From assembly GCA_015484595.1 (NCBI GenBank), contig WFMM01000053.1:1-55733 (forward strand): a DNA stretch of 55,733 nt, written 5' to 3'. The notes below the pieces were generated by a model. The model was not told the DNA's origin. It made no database searches and was given only the letters and a program-made list of their open reading frames with translations. The translations under genes were made by a program, and so were the position numbers. The DNA is from Nitrospirota bacterium (lineage in GTDB: Bacteria > Nitrospirota > Thermodesulfovibrionia > Thermodesulfovibrionales > JdFR-85). Positions 1 to 8,944 of this stretch are shown piece after piece (the stretch's first letter is position 1; the number at the start of each line of letters is the position of its first letter).

Positions 1-2487
1 AGAGAGATAGACCAAAAAACTATCCGTCGTCTCATACTGGTTGACACGAAACAGGCTGACAGACTTGGCCCAATGGCTGAACTGGCAAGGTCAAGGGAGA
101 TAAAAATACACATCTACGACCATCATCCCTTCACAGCAGACGACCTGAGGGGTGAACTGGAGGTGGTTGAAGAGGTAGGTGCCACGACTACCATCTTTGT
201 TGAGTTAATCAGGGAAAAGAGGATACCCCTTAGCCCTGAAGAGGCAACAGTGATGTGTCTTGGTATTTACGAGGAGACAGGCTCTCTCCGTTTCCCCTCC
301 ACCACCGAAAGAGACCTGATGGCAGTGGCCTATCTGCTTAAGAAGGGGGCAGACCTCAGGGTGGTATCCAGATTCATCAGGCTTGAGATGAGCAGAGAGG
401 AACTTGAGCTTCTAAACGAACTGATCAGATCCTCAAGAGACATTGACCTTTATGGACTGAGAATCCGAATCGTTAAGGCCACCCACGACGAGTATCTTGG
501 TGATGCTGCTTACATAGCTCACAGGATAATGGAGATGGAAGACATTGACGCACTATTTATGCTTTTACTGATGGAAGGGAAAATCCTTATCGTTGGCAGG
601 AGCAGGGTTCCAGAGGTGGATGTTGCTTCGGTGCTTGAAAGGTTTGGCGGTGGAGGGCATCCAGTGGCAGCCTCAGCAAGCGTTAAGGAAGGAAGCCTTG
701 AGTTAGTGGAAGAAGAGCTCACCAGGATAATAAACCAGACCGTAAGGCCTGAAAGACAGGCAAAGGACATAATGACCTCACCGGTTATAACCATTTCACA
801 CAACACCACCATAAAGGAAGCTGAACTGATTATGACCCGCTATGGAGTCAATGTGCTTCCTGTGCTTAGGAATGGAAAGTACTTTGGTCTGCTTTCTCGT
901 GAGGTGGTTGAGAAGGCCCTGCTTCATGGCTTTGGAAAAAGCAGGGTTGAGGAGTTTGCAACCACCGATGCTGAAACAACCACGCCAGAGAGGCCGGTTG
1001 AGGAGGTAGAGCAGATAATGATAGAAAAAAATCAGCGTTTCATGCCTGTGCTGAAAGACCAGGAGGTAGTCGGTGCTATCACGAGAACAGACCTTTTAAG
1101 AAACATATACGAGGAGACCCTGAGAAGAAGGCGGATTTCAGAGGAGCATCGGCAGGAAAAGCCCTCCATGGGAAGGAACATAAGGCGATTAATCGAGGAG
1201 CGGTTCCCAGGGGAGGTGGTTGAGATACTTAAGAAGGCAGGTGAGGTGGCTGAAAGGCTTTCCTTCAGGGCCTATCTGGTGGGTGGCTCGGTAAGGGACC
1301 TGCTCAGAGGTGAAAGGAATCTTGATATCGACATAGTGGTGGAGGGAGATGGCATTGAGTTTGCCAGGGCACTCTCTGAGGAGTTCTCTGACGCAAAGCT
1401 CCTTACCCATCGGAGGTTTAACACTGCAAAGCTAAGGGTTAACAGCCTGACCATTGACATTGCAACTGCACGCACCGAGTACTACGAAAAACCTGCCTCC
1501 CTGCCAAAGGTGGAGGTGTCTTCCATAAAGAAGGACCTCTATCGCAGAGACTTCACGATCAATACCCTTGCGGTAGCCCTGAACCCGGGGAGGTTTGGAC
1601 AGCTTCTGGATTACTTTGGCGGTCAAAGGGACCTTAAGGAGCGGACCATTCGGGTGCTTCACAACCTGAGCTTCGTTGAGGACCCCACAAGGGCATTCAG
1701 GGCTGTAAGGTTTGCCGAACGGTTTGGCTTCAGGATAAGTAAGCACACCGAAAAACTGATAAAGTCTGCCCTTCGACTCAGGCTCTTTGAAAGGCTTTCA
1801 GGAACAAGGATATTTGACGAACTCACCCTCACCTTTAAGGAGACTGACCCTGTGGCAGCAATAAAAAGGATGTCAGAGTACGGGCTGCTTTCTGTTATAC
1901 ATCCCGAGCTTAGGTTTACCGATGAACTCAGGGACAGACTCAACGCAATCCACGAGGCACTTATATGGTTTGACCTTCTGTTTTTAGAGGACAGGGTTGA
2001 CAGGGCAAAGGTCTTTATTATGGGGCTTCTTTCTGTGCTTGACAGAGAACAGAGGGCTCAGGCTTTAAAAAGATTGAGCACCCCTGACAAAGAGGCAGAA
2101 AGGATACTTAAGGCAATGGACGAAACCCTCAGGGCAATCAGGACCATCAGGCCCGACGACCCTGTGAGTGTTTATCGGACGCTTTCAGGACTTGCTACAG
2201 AGACCCTCCTTTTTCTCATGGCTGTATCAGGTAAGAGGCTTATACAGAAGGCCATCTCAGATTATCTCCTGAAACTACGGTATGTAAAACCCCTGACAGG
2301 AGGAGAAGACCTGAAAAGGCTTGGAATTAAACCAGGCCCTGTTTACTCTGAGATTCTCAATGCCCTTTTAGATGAAAGGCTCAGGGGAAATCTAAAGACC
2401 AGAGAAGAGGAGTTAGAGTTTGTAAAACGTTATGTAAACAGTCATGGAAAAGAGCTTTCCGGATTATCTGAAAAGATATCTTCCTGA
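1..2487 (+). CDS. tRNA nucleotidyltransferase (CCA- or A-adding) with DHH and CBS domains, 5' truncated
   Basis: The frame is open from the first base, so the true start lies upstream; 828 codons are present. A DHH phosphoesterase part comes first (IYDHH near residue 40, a GGGGH motif near 215). A tandem CBS pair follows (about 245-365). Then comes a class II polymerase-beta-type nucleotidyltransferase head with LVGGSVRDLL near 424 and the metal-binding DIDIVVEGDG near 442, followed by the RNA-binding helical domain. This DHH-CBS-PAP order is known from long bacterial enzymes such as the Aquifex A-adding enzyme. The family adds CCA, or only the terminal A, to tRNA 3' ends; the sequence alone does not decide which. 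The 3' end overlaps the RNA ligase gene by 44 nt, suggesting co-translation. Confidence 0.93.
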   Translation, partial: REIDQKTIRRLILVDTKQADRLGPMAELARSREIKIHIYDHHPFTADDLRGELEVVEEVGATTTIFVELIREKRIPLSPEEATVMCLGIYEETGSLRFPSTTERDLMAVAYLLKKGADLRVVSRFIRLEMSREELELLNELIRSSRDIDLYGLRIRIVKATHDEYLGDAAYIAHRIMEMEDIDALFMLLLMEGKILIVGRSRVPEVDVASVLERFGGGGHPVAASASVKEGSLELVEEELTRIINQTVRPERQAKDIMTSPVITISHNTTIKEAELIMTRYGVNVLPVLRNGKYFGLLSREVVEKALLHGFGKSRVEEFATTDAETTTPERPVEEVEQIMIEKNQRFMPVLKDQEVVGAITRTDLLRNIYEETLRRRRISEEHRQEKPSMGRNIRRLIEERFPGEVVEILKKAGEVAERLSFRAYLVGGSVRDLLRGERNLDIDIVVEGDGIEFARALSEEFSDAKLLTHRRFNTAKLRVNSLTIDIATARTEYYEKPASLPKVEVSSIKKDLYRRDFTINTLAVALNPGRFGQLLDYFGGQRDLKERTIRVLHNLSFVEDPTRAFRAVRFAERFGFRISKHTEKLIKSALRLRLFERLSGTRIFDELTLTFKETDPVAAIKRMSEYGLLSVIHPELRFTDELRDRLNAIHEALIWFDLLFLEDRVDRAKVFIMGLLSVLDREQRAQALKRLSTPDKEAERILKAMDETLRAIRTIRPDDPVSVYRTLSGLATETLLFLMAVSGKRLIQKAISDYLLKLRYVKPLTGGEDLKRLGIKPGPVYSEILNALLDERLRGNLKTREEELEFVKRYVNSHGKELSGLSEKISS

Positions 2488-3550
2488 AAACAGAATAAAC
2501 AGTGACAACCTTCAGTCACTTCAGTATGAGGGGCTACAGTATTTTCGCCTTAAAAAGGACATCTCGGGTTATCCAAGAGGAACGGTCTTTACCGAGGGTG
2601 CCTTAGTGCAGGGATACCAACGAATAAAGAGGATACTTGCACTTAAGGAAGGGATAAGACGGTACATAAAAGGTGAGTTCTATGTTGAAGAAAAGATGGA
2701 TGGCTACAATGTGAGGATTAAAAGGATAAAAGACAGGGTTTACACCTTCACGAGAGGAGGTTTTATCTGTCCCTTCACAATGGACAGGCTTGAGGATTTT
2801 ATCAGTCTGAGTTTCTTTGAGAGATACCCTGACCTTACCCTCTGTGCAGAGGTGGTGGGCCCTGAAAACCCCTACAACTCTGAGCCTGCACCTTACATTA
2901 AAGAAGACATAGCCTTTTTCGTATTCGATGTAAAAGACCCAGCTGGAAGGAGCCTTCCGCTTCCTGAGAGATACAGTATCTACGAAGACCAGTCCCTCAA
3001 TTCTGTGAAAAGGTGGGGGCCCTTTACCCTTAAGGACACAGAAAAAATAAAGGACATCATCAGAGAGCTCGACAGCCTTCAAAGAGAGGGCATAGTCATA
3101 AAGGATATCCATGCAAGGGAAGAGTTAAAATATGTTACCCCTGGCTCTTGCATTCGCGACATAAGGGCCACTGCACATCTGATACCAGAGATACCAGGTG
3201 GATTCTACATCCAGAGGCTTATCAGGCTTGCCATGACATTAAGGGAGTTTGGAATCCCCTTAAGTGAAAGCCTCTTTGTCGAAACTGGCAGGGCACTTTT
3301 AGAGCCCTTTAACGAAAGCCTTGAGGCAGTGGAGAATGCCGAAAGGATAAAAGAGGTATTCCGTATCAGGGTAAACAGAAAGGAGACCATAGACAGGCTC
3401 TTTCATCATTTAAAGAAGACAGGAATAAGTGCAAAGCTCATATCGGTTGAAAAAGAAAAGGACAAATACAGGGTAACCTTCACAAGGACCTTTCCAAAGG
3501 GCACAAAACTCTTGAGGCGCGCACTGAGGGGCTATGGTTTTTATGACTAA
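2444..3550 (+). CDS. ATP-dependent RNA ligase, Pab1020/Rnl3 family
   Basis: A 368-residue protein with the nucleotidyltransferase-superfamily ligase motifs in order: motif I EEKMDGYNVR with the predicted AMP-accepting Lys84, motif III FFVFDVKD near 158, motif IV REGIVIK near 214-220 and motif V ELKYV near 229. The C-terminal helical extension matches the homodimeric Rnl3 group, known mainly from archaea (the Methanothermobacter enzyme joins and circularises RNA). The ATG lies inside the tRNA nucleotidyltransferase gene (44-nt overlap), so translation is probably coupled. The convergent neighbour is the PIN protein that usually accompanies this ligase family. The natural substrate is unknown; RNA or tRNA repair is an inference from context. 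Confidence 0.9.
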   Translation: MEKSFPDYLKRYLPENRINSDNLQSLQYEGLQYFRLKKDISGYPRGTVFTEGALVQGYQRIKRILALKEGIRRYIKGEFYVEEKMDGYNVRIKRIKDRVYTFTRGGFICPFTMDRLEDFISLSFFERYPDLTLCAEVVGPENPYNSEPAPYIKEDIAFFVFDVKDPAGRSLPLPERYSIYEDQSLNSVKRWGPFTLKDTEKIKDIIRELDSLQREGIVIKDIHAREELKYVTPGSCIRDIRATAHLIPEIPGGFYIQRLIRLAMTLREFGIPLSESLFVETGRALLEPFNESLEAVENAERIKEVFRIRVNRKETIDRLFHHLKKTGISAKLISVEKEKDKYRVTFTRTFPKGTKLLRRALRGYGFYD

Positions 3551-4182
3551 ACCCCTGCCTTTGCCTTTTTGATTGCACTGAGGAGATAATCTCTGAACTT
3601 CTCAGGGAAAAGCCACTTGATTCCCAGTTTCTCAGCCCACTTTATGACGCCCTGGTCTGCCGTTACAAGCAATGCGTCAAGCTCTCTGGCAAGAAGTATC
3701 AGGTCAACATCCTCTTTGGAGTCAATAATTCCCTCCCTCAGTGCCTCACGATACTTCTTTCTTAAATCCTTTATCACCTGAGAGGTGTCCTTTTTGCCGC
3801 TGTCTCTTACCGCTGTTTCAGCAACCCTGAGGCCCTTGTTTATCCTGTTTCGGATGTCCTCAATCAGCTCGTAAAGCAGAAAGGCAGGAAACATTAACTC
3901 ATATCTGCTTGGGGGTTTTTGATGAAGGATTATCAGGAGGTCTCCAGGTATCCTTTCTCTGTCTATAAAGTTCAGAAGTTCCTTGAATATAGAGGGAGGC
4001 ATGTAAAACTCAAGTATGGGTATCTGGGCTGCAAGAAAAAGAAAACCCTCCAGTGCCTCGGTGGGGTTGTCACCAAAGTACTTTCTTACATCAGGATTTA
4101 CAAACAGACTGGTATCAAGAACAACCCTGCCAATCCTTGGTGGTTTTAGCTGACTGTCATACAGATTACTCTTTTTTATCAA
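3547..4182 (-). CDS. RNA ligase partner protein, PIN-domain putative ribonuclease (MJ_0950 type)
   Basis: About 211 residues with PIN nuclease features: VVLDTSLF supplies the first acidic residue, PSIFKELL the Glu, EDVDLILLARELDA the third acid and LLVTADQGVIKWAEKLG the fourth, so the active site looks complete. This is the family known to travel with Pab1020 RNA ligases, and here it converges on the ligase gene with a 4-nt stop-codon overlap (CTAA). The start is uncertain. The TTG at 4182 gives the usual family length and a 17-nt overlap with the upstream TPR gene; a GTG at 4272 would add 30 residues and overlap by over 100 nt. The family role is unproven; cutting RNA that the ligase then seals is a hypothesis. 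Confidence 0.82.
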   Translation of the reverse strand: MIKKSNLYDSQLKPPRIGRVVLDTSLFVNPDVRKYFGDNPTEALEGFLFLAAQIPILEFYMPPSIFKELLNFIDRERIPGDLLIILHQKPPSRYELMFPAFLLYELIEDIRNRINKGLRVAETAVRDSGKKDTSQVIKDLRKKYREALREGIIDSKEDVDLILLARELDALLVTADQGVIKWAEKLGIKWLFPEKFRDYLLSAIKKAKAGV

Positions 4183-5485
4183 CTTTACAGGTTCCGTAAA
4201 GATTGAATGTAAAGGTGTTCCACTCTTTGCAGGATGGACACCTTGCTGAGTATTTATCTCCAATGTATCCACAACTGTTACAGCAATAGGGTATCTTCAG
4301 GATAGAGCCAATGTTAAGGGTATCTATAAACTCCTGTGAAGCCCTGTCGTACTGGCCACGCTTGTGGAAAATCATACCTTTCATCATTGAAATCTCAGAC
4401 GACAGATTGGGGTCATCAATGCTTTCCAGGGTTTCAAGTGCATCATCAAGCATCTCTAACCTGTAGTAAAGCTTGGCAAGAAGGAACTTCATGGTGCTGT
4501 CAGCACCTGAGGCTATTGCATCCTGATAGATGTTTATAATCCTTGAGGGGTCTCCCCTCTTAAGCAGTAACTCCTCAAGCCTTGCAGCAAGCACCAGAGA
4601 GCCCTGTCGTTTAAAGACATCTTCAAGGTAGTTAATTGCCTCATCCTGACGGTTTTCCCTGAGCATTATCTTAGCTATGGCAAGATGAGCAGGCACAAAG
4701 GAGTCGTCCTGTTTGAGTAACGACCTGAGCCCCTTTGAGGCCCTGTCAAACTGGGCTTTATCTGCTATCTCTCTATACAGTTCAAAACTGTATCCCCTAA
4801 GACGCTCTTCAATGGCCCTTTTCTGTCCCTCATCATTAACCTTCTTAAGCAGTGCCCTGTGTAGCTCCACAAGCTCTTCCCATCTGTTAAGGCTGTCAAG
4901 GATTTCACACTTTTTGTAAAGGGCTCTAAGGTTGTCGGGGTCCTCCTTAAGCACATCGTTTATCAGATTGAGTGCCTCCTCGGTATTACCCTGCCTTGTC
5001 TTTATCTCTGCTAACTGAAAAAGCAGATAGGCGGTCTCACCTTCCATACCAAGGGCCTTCCTGAAATAGTTTTCTGCCTTAGGAAGCTCTCCCCTCTCAA
5101 GGTATAGCTCTCCTAACCTTATAAGGGCCTCCCGATTGTTTTCATCCTCAGCTGTTATCTCCTTTAGCAGGGAGATCGCCTGCTCTGTCTTTCCTGCATT
5201 CAGCGCGGAACTCGCCTCTGAAAAGAGTCTCTGAAGCTTTCTGTGTTTCTTCTGGCGTCTTTTTGTCTGAAGGGAGTTAAAGAACCTCTTTGTATCCCTT
5301 ACTGCGTATATGGCAAAAACAAAGACAGCCCCGAGGCCAAAGGATATAAGCATCAGCAGTATCTTTGAAACCTGGTAGAAGGTGTTTTCAGAGAGATAGA
5401 CATCAACCACCTCACGATTGTAGATGGCAAGGTAACCTGCTGCCACAACGAAAAGAAACAGTAAAAAGGCCGTAAACTTACTCAT
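4166..5485 (-). CDS. LapA-LapB-like membrane TPR protein with C-terminal rubredoxin-like zinc ribbon
   Basis: 439 residues. Two N-terminal hydrophobic helices (about 4-22 and 38-62) separated by YNREVVDVYLS resemble the small membrane protein LapA (DUF1049). A basic linker and a run of tetratricopeptide repeats (about 85-390) follow. The protein ends in a four-cysteine ribbon (CNSCG...CPSC near 405-425), as in LapB/YciM. In enterobacteria LapA and LapB are separate neighbouring genes, and LapB guides FtsH-dependent turnover of LpxC to control LPS synthesis. Here both modules lie in one chain. The ATG overlaps the rlmH stop (ATGA). The LPS role is inferred from domain order only. Confidence 0.75.
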   Translation of the reverse strand: MSKFTAFLLFLFVVAAGYLAIYNREVVDVYLSENTFYQVSKILLMLISFGLGAVFVFAIYAVRDTKRFFNSLQTKRRQKKHRKLQRLFSEASSALNAGKTEQAISLLKEITAEDENNREALIRLGELYLERGELPKAENYFRKALGMEGETAYLLFQLAEIKTRQGNTEEALNLINDVLKEDPDNLRALYKKCEILDSLNRWEELVELHRALLKKVNDEGQKRAIEERLRGYSFELYREIADKAQFDRASKGLRSLLKQDDSFVPAHLAIAKIMLRENRQDEAINYLEDVFKRQGSLVLAARLEELLLKRGDPSRIINIYQDAIASGADSTMKFLLAKLYYRLEMLDDALETLESIDDPNLSSEISMMKGMIFHKRGQYDRASQEFIDTLNIGSILKIPYCCNSCGYIGDKYSARCPSCKEWNTFTFNLYGTCKVDKKE

Positions 5486-5925
5486 CAGTGATGATACCTC
5501 ATTCCTTTCTTTATTGTTATTGCCCTGTAAATCTGCTCCAAGAGCACGAGACGGGCAAGCTCATGGGTCATGGTCATGGGTGAAAGAGAGATTATGTCCA
5601 TTGCCCTTTGCTCAACCTCCTTTGATACCCCAAAGGGACCGCCTATAACCATTACTGCTCTATCCACTGAAAAGAGATACTCGGAAAACTCCAGAGAGTT
5701 CATAAGCCTTCCCTTTTCGGAAAGCAAAATGTACTCAGGGGCTTTCCTTAAGATCCTTTCAGCCTCTCTGAGCCTTGCCCTTTCTGAGTCCTTACCCTTT
5801 TCCTCCTTTAACTCTATCACCTCTAAGCTCAGGAATCTCTTTATGAGCCCTGTGTACTTCTTAATACCTTCCCTTACAAAGGGTTCCTTTGTCCTGCCAA
5901 CCCAGAGGATGCTAATCTTTCTCAA
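5485..5925 (-). CDS. rlmH: 23S rRNA (pseudouridine-1915-N3)-methyltransferase RlmH
   Basis: 146 residues, normal length for this SPOUT methyltransferase. The family signature VIGGPFGVS (about 93-101) and the C-terminal SAM-knot segment SPMTMTHELARLVLLEQIYR (about 114-133) are intact, ending in the typical KGMRYHH tail. RlmH methylates the pseudouridine of helix 69 on assembled 70S ribosomes. The start is a TTG inside the end of rsfS, a 14-nt overlap. The rsfS-rlmH order is widely conserved and supports both calls. Confidence 0.95.
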   Translation of the reverse strand: MRKISILWVGRTKEPFVREGIKKYTGLIKRFLSLEVIELKEEKGKDSERARLREAERILRKAPEYILLSEKGRLMNSLEFSEYLFSVDRAVMVIGGPFGVSKEVEQRAMDIISLSPMTMTHELARLVLLEQIYRAITIKKGMRYHH

Positions 5926-6259
5926 AATCTATCCTCGGGGCGTCTATCCAGAGCTTTTCGATCTGGTAATAATCTCTTGTCTCCTCCTCAAAAACATGCA
6001 CGATCACATCTGCAAAATCCAACAAAACCCACTTGCTGAAGTTGTATCCTTCAACTGAGGAGGGTCTGATACCCTTTTTTTTCATCTCTTCTTCTATGTA
6101 ATCGACTATGGCTCTTACCTGTGTGGTGCTTTCACCTGAACACACTACAAAGTAATCGGTGATTATAGAGAGATGCTTGAGCTCAAGGACCTCTATGTCC
6201 TTTGCTTTTTTCTCTTTAGCTAATTTTACTATAAACTCTGCCTTCCTGATACTTTCTAT
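5912..6259 (-). CDS. rsfS: ribosomal silencing factor RsfS (Iojap family), non-canonical start
   Basis: The C-terminal part is typical RsfS: ITDYFVVCSG, VEGYNFSKWVLLDFADVIVHVF and the terminal YYQIEKLW. RsfS binds ribosomal protein L14 and blocks subunit joining in starvation. The reading frame extends upstream with good homology (IRKAEFIVKLAKEKKAKD) but has no ATG, GTG or TTG before residue 39 of this model. The first usual start, a GTG at 6145, would delete the conserved N-terminus. The ATA at 6259, ten nucleotides after a GGGGG run and just past the nadD stop, gives 115 residues, the expected size. An AUA or AUU start coupled to nadD, or a base error, are the alternatives. Confidence 0.85.
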   Translation of the reverse strand: MESIRKAEFIVKLAKEKKAKDIEVLELKHLSIITDYFVVCSGESTTQVRAIVDYIEEEMKKKGIRPSSVEGYNFSKWVLLDFADVIVHVFEEETRDYYQIEKLWIDAPRIDFEKD

Positions 6260-6279
6260 CTTTCTCTTACCCCCTGCTT

Positions 6280-6936
6280 TCAGTCTCTGTACAATCCTTT
6301 AGAAATTATATATGATTCTACTGATTCAGGCAACAGGTATTTTATACTTCCCCCCTTTTTTATAAGATTTCTTATCTCGGAAGCTGATATGTTTAGCCCC
6401 ATAACGGGAAGCACATAGAGGGTCCGTCCACTGGTAAGCTCAAACCTCTTTATCCCCTTTTCTGTCTTTTCAGAGCCCTTTACGATGTATGGTGAGCTGT
6501 AAATCTCCGAGATGTCGTGGGTGGGTCTGTTGACAACTGCTATATCCGTAAGTCTGATAACTTCCTCAGGTCTGTACCAGAGCGTAAGCTCAAGAAACGA
6601 ATCAATTCCCATTATGAAGACAGACCCCTTACCCAAACCAGGGGTCTCCTCTATCTCCCTCAGGGTATAAACCGTATAAGAAGGCCCCTTTCTCCTTAAC
6701 TCGATCTCGGAAAGCTCGAAGCAGGGATTTCCCTTGATGGCCATCTTTACCATCTGGAGTCTGTCATCGGCACCAGCCACATCCTCCTTCTTCAGGGGAG
6801 GAATGGAGGAGGGGATAAAAAGAATCTTTTTTAAGGAAAGTCTCTGTCTAACCTCCTCAGCAAGCCTAAGATGACCAAAGTGGATGGGATTAAAGGTGCC
6901 ACCAAAGATTCCTATCTGCGGTTTATGGTTGCTCAA
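6280..6936 (-). CDS. nadD: nicotinate-nucleotide adenylyltransferase NadD
   Basis: 218 residues with the nucleotidyltransferase alpha/beta signature GIFGGTFNPIHFGH (about 9-22) and the C-terminal ISASEIR motif that stands for the family ISSTxIR. NadD adenylates nicotinate mononucleotide to deamido-NAD in NAD synthesis. The start is a TTG (SNHKPQIGIFGG). The gene lies 14 nt downstream of the ferredoxin and immediately upstream of rsfS, the usual nadD-rsfS-rlmH order, so these genes are likely co-transcribed. Confidence 0.95.
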   Translation of the reverse strand: MSNHKPQIGIFGGTFNPIHFGHLRLAEEVRQRLSLKKILFIPSSIPPLKKEDVAGADDRLQMVKMAIKGNPCFELSEIELRRKGPSYTVYTLREIEETPGLGKGSVFIMGIDSFLELTLWYRPEEVIRLTDIAVVNRPTHDISEIYSSPYIVKGSEKTEKGIKRFELTSGRTLYVLPVMGLNISASEIRNLIKKGGSIKYLLPESVESYIISKGLYRD

Positions 6937-6950
6937 AGAAAAGCCGACCC

Positions 6951-7142
6951 CTATTCAGTAATGGTAATTGCCTCAACAGGACAGTTCTCCTCTGCAGCCT
7001 CACAGCATCCCACATAATCGCAGGCATCGGGGTCTATCACCCTTGATTTACCTATCTCTTCATCCAGCATGAAAACCGCAGGGCATATCTCTGCACAATT
7101 ACCACAGCCAATGCATTTATCTTCGTCAATGGTTATCTTCAT
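6951..7142 (-). CDS. small [4Fe-4S] ferredoxin
   Basis: 63 residues with CIGCGNCAEICP (Cys10, 13, 16, 20) and a C-terminal ENCPVEAI (Cys54). Two further cysteines lie at 46/47 and one at 41. The pattern matches Thermotoga/Desulfovibrio-type ferredoxins, in which Cys10/13/16/54 ligate one cluster and Cys20 may pair with a mid-chain Cys in a disulfide. A second complete CxxCxxC motif is absent. It is a soluble low-potential electron carrier; the partner is not evident from its neighbours (cobS upstream, nadD downstream). Nine nucleotides separate it from the cobS stop. Confidence 0.88.
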   Translation of the reverse strand: MKITIDEDKCIGCGNCAEICPAVFMLDEEIGKSRVIDPDACDYVGCCEAAEENCPVEAITITE

Positions 7143-7151
7143 AACGGATAA

Positions 7152-7892
7152 TTATAACAAATAAAAGAGCAAAAAGATAATCTCGTTTATCTCTGCCACT
7201 GTGCCGAGGGTATCACCTGTAAGTCCACCAAATCGCCTTGAAAAATAAGAAACCATCCCAAGGGTTACCAGAAGACAAAAAAGCAAGGATGCCCATCCCC
7301 TGAATACCGAGGCAAACAGAAGCACCGCCAGCACGGTGCTCAGGGTGGCTTTCAGAAACTGACCTCTTCCTGTGTGTTTTACAAAGATGTACCCAAGCCC
7401 CTCGGTCTTAGCTGCCTTTCCGTAAAACATGGCAACCACCATTGCCCAGGCACCTGCCATCGGGAATACCACCAGTGAATCAGGACGCCCTGACTCTATT
7501 GCCAGTGAAAACAGTGCAAACTTAAGAATCAACACAAGTATCAATGCAGTAACCCCGGCAGGTCCTGAGGTGCTTTCTTTCATGATACGAAGGCAGTCAT
7601 CAGTCTCCTTCCGTGATGCAATGGCATCGAAGGTGTCGGAAAGTCCGTCAAGGTGAAAGGCACCGTTTATAAGCACATGGGCAATAAGTATCAGTGCAGC
7701 CGTTATCTCTACAGAAAAGAGGTTGTGTAGCAGAAGATAAATCCAGTAAAGTATCACACCTCTAATCAGTCCCACTATGGGAAATGACGAGGTCGAGCCC
7801 CCTATCTCCTCTTCACTGCATTTAAGGGGCTCAGGATAGGGCAGGGGCAGTATGGTAAGAAAGGAAAGGGCATACATAAGGCTTTTTAGCAT
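7152..7892 (-). CDS. cobS: adenosylcobinamide-GDP ribazoletransferase CobS
   Basis: 246 residues, strongly hydrophobic with several membrane helices. It carries the family signature around [21 protein letters not shown] (about 85-105) and [15 protein letters not shown] near the C-terminus. CobS joins GDP-activated cobinamide to alpha-ribazole at the membrane, the last steps of cobalamin assembly. The start overlaps the cobT stop by 7 nt. With cobT it forms a lower-ligand attachment module; no corrin-ring genes are in the window. Confidence 0.95.
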   Translation of the reverse strand: MLKSLMYALSFLTILPLPYPEPLKCSEEEIGGSTSSFPIVGLIRGVILYWIYLLLHNLFSVEITAALILIAHVLINGAFHLDGLSDTFDAIASRKETDDCLRIMKESTSGPAGVTALILVLILKFALFSLAIESGRPDSLVVFPMAGAWAMVVAMFYGKAAKTEGLGYIFVKHTGRGQFLKATLSTVLAVLLFASVFRGWASLLFCLLVTLGMVSYFSRRFGGLTGDTLGTVAEINEIIFLLFYLL

Positions 7893-8944
7893 TGTTTTTC
7901 TCCCGTGACTCCTGCCTCGTCAAAGGTTGCCATCTCGCGGTATATCTTAAGCCCTGCGTCTATAATTGTCATTGCCAGGGCTGCACCAGTGCCCTCGCCG
8001 AGTCTGAGGTCAAGGTCAAGTATTGGCCTTAGGCCCATGTGCTCAAGCATAACCCTGTGTCCAACCTCCTGAGAGTTATGGGCTGCAAACATGTAATCCC
8101 TGACAGAGGGATTCAGTGCATAGGCTATCAATGCCCCAGCAGTTGAGATGAAGCCATCCACCACAACTGGCAGTCCAAGGGAGGCAGCACCGAGGCAGAG
8201 CCCTGCAATGCCACCTATTTCAGCTCCACCTACCTTTGAGAGCACATCAACAGGGTCTGAAGGGTCTGGACTGTTTATCTCTATTGCCCTTTTTATCACA
8301 TCAACCTTTCTCTTAAGTGCCTCATCCCCTATACCCGTCCCCCTTCCTGTTACCTCAGAGACATCCCTGCCTGTAATAACGGCTGCAATTGCAGAAGAGG
8401 GTGTGGTGTTTGCAATGCCCATCTCTCCTGTTGCAAACATCCTGTATCCCCTTTCAGCGTACTGTCTGGCAAGCTCCACTCCCACCTCAATACATCCAAG
8501 TGCCTCTTCACGGCTCATAGCAGGCCCCTTTGCCATGTTTTTCGTTCCATAGAGGACCTTTCTCTTTTCAAGCCCCTGGATGTCCTCAAAGTCGTGGTTT
8601 ACTCCGATGTCTACTACCACCACCTCTGCACCTGCATGACGGGCAAGCACATTTATTCCAGCACCACCATTTATGAAGTTAAAGACCATCTGACGGGTTA
8701 CCTCTGAGGGATAGGCTGAGACACCCTCCTCAGCAACACCGTGGTCACCTGCAAAGGTAAAGACCACCTTGCGGGGGATGTCGGGCATTGTGTCTTTGTA
8801 GATGGCCACGAGCCTTCGGGCAAACTCCTCAAGCCTCCCAAGGCTTCCAGGAGGTTTTGTAAGATTATCAAGCCTCTTTTGAGCAATCTCATAAAGGGAA
8901 CTATCCACTGGTTTAATACTTTTCAGGACATCCTCAAGCACCAT
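7886..8944 (-). CDS. cobT: nicotinate-nucleotide--dimethylbenzimidazole phosphoribosyltransferase CobT
   Basis: 352 residues, standard length. Recognisable blocks are [13 protein letters not shown] (about 28-40), [18 protein letters not shown] (about 63-80), [14 protein letters not shown] and the C-terminal [15 protein letters not shown] with the catalytic Glu. CobT makes alpha-ribazole phosphate from dimethylbenzimidazole and nicotinate mononucleotide. The ATG at 8944 has a strong upstream GGAGGAG. No B12 riboswitch could be recognised in the leader. Confidence 0.96.
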   Translation of the reverse strand: MVLEDVLKSIKPVDSSLYEIAQKRLDNLTKPPGSLGRLEEFARRLVAIYKDTMPDIPRKVVFTFAGDHGVAEEGVSAYPSEVTRQMVFNFINGGAGINVLARHAGAEVVVVDIGVNHDFEDIQGLEKRKVLYGTKNMAKGPAMSREEALGCIEVGVELARQYAERGYRMFATGEMGIANTTPSSAIAAVITGRDVSEVTGRGTGIGDEALKRKVDVIKRAIEINSPDPSDPVDVLSKVGGAEIGGIAGLCLGAASLGLPVVVDGFISTAGALIAYALNPSVRDYMFAAHNSQEVGHRVMLEHMGLRPILDLDLRLGEGTGAALAMTIIDAGLKIYREMATFDEAGVTGEKQC

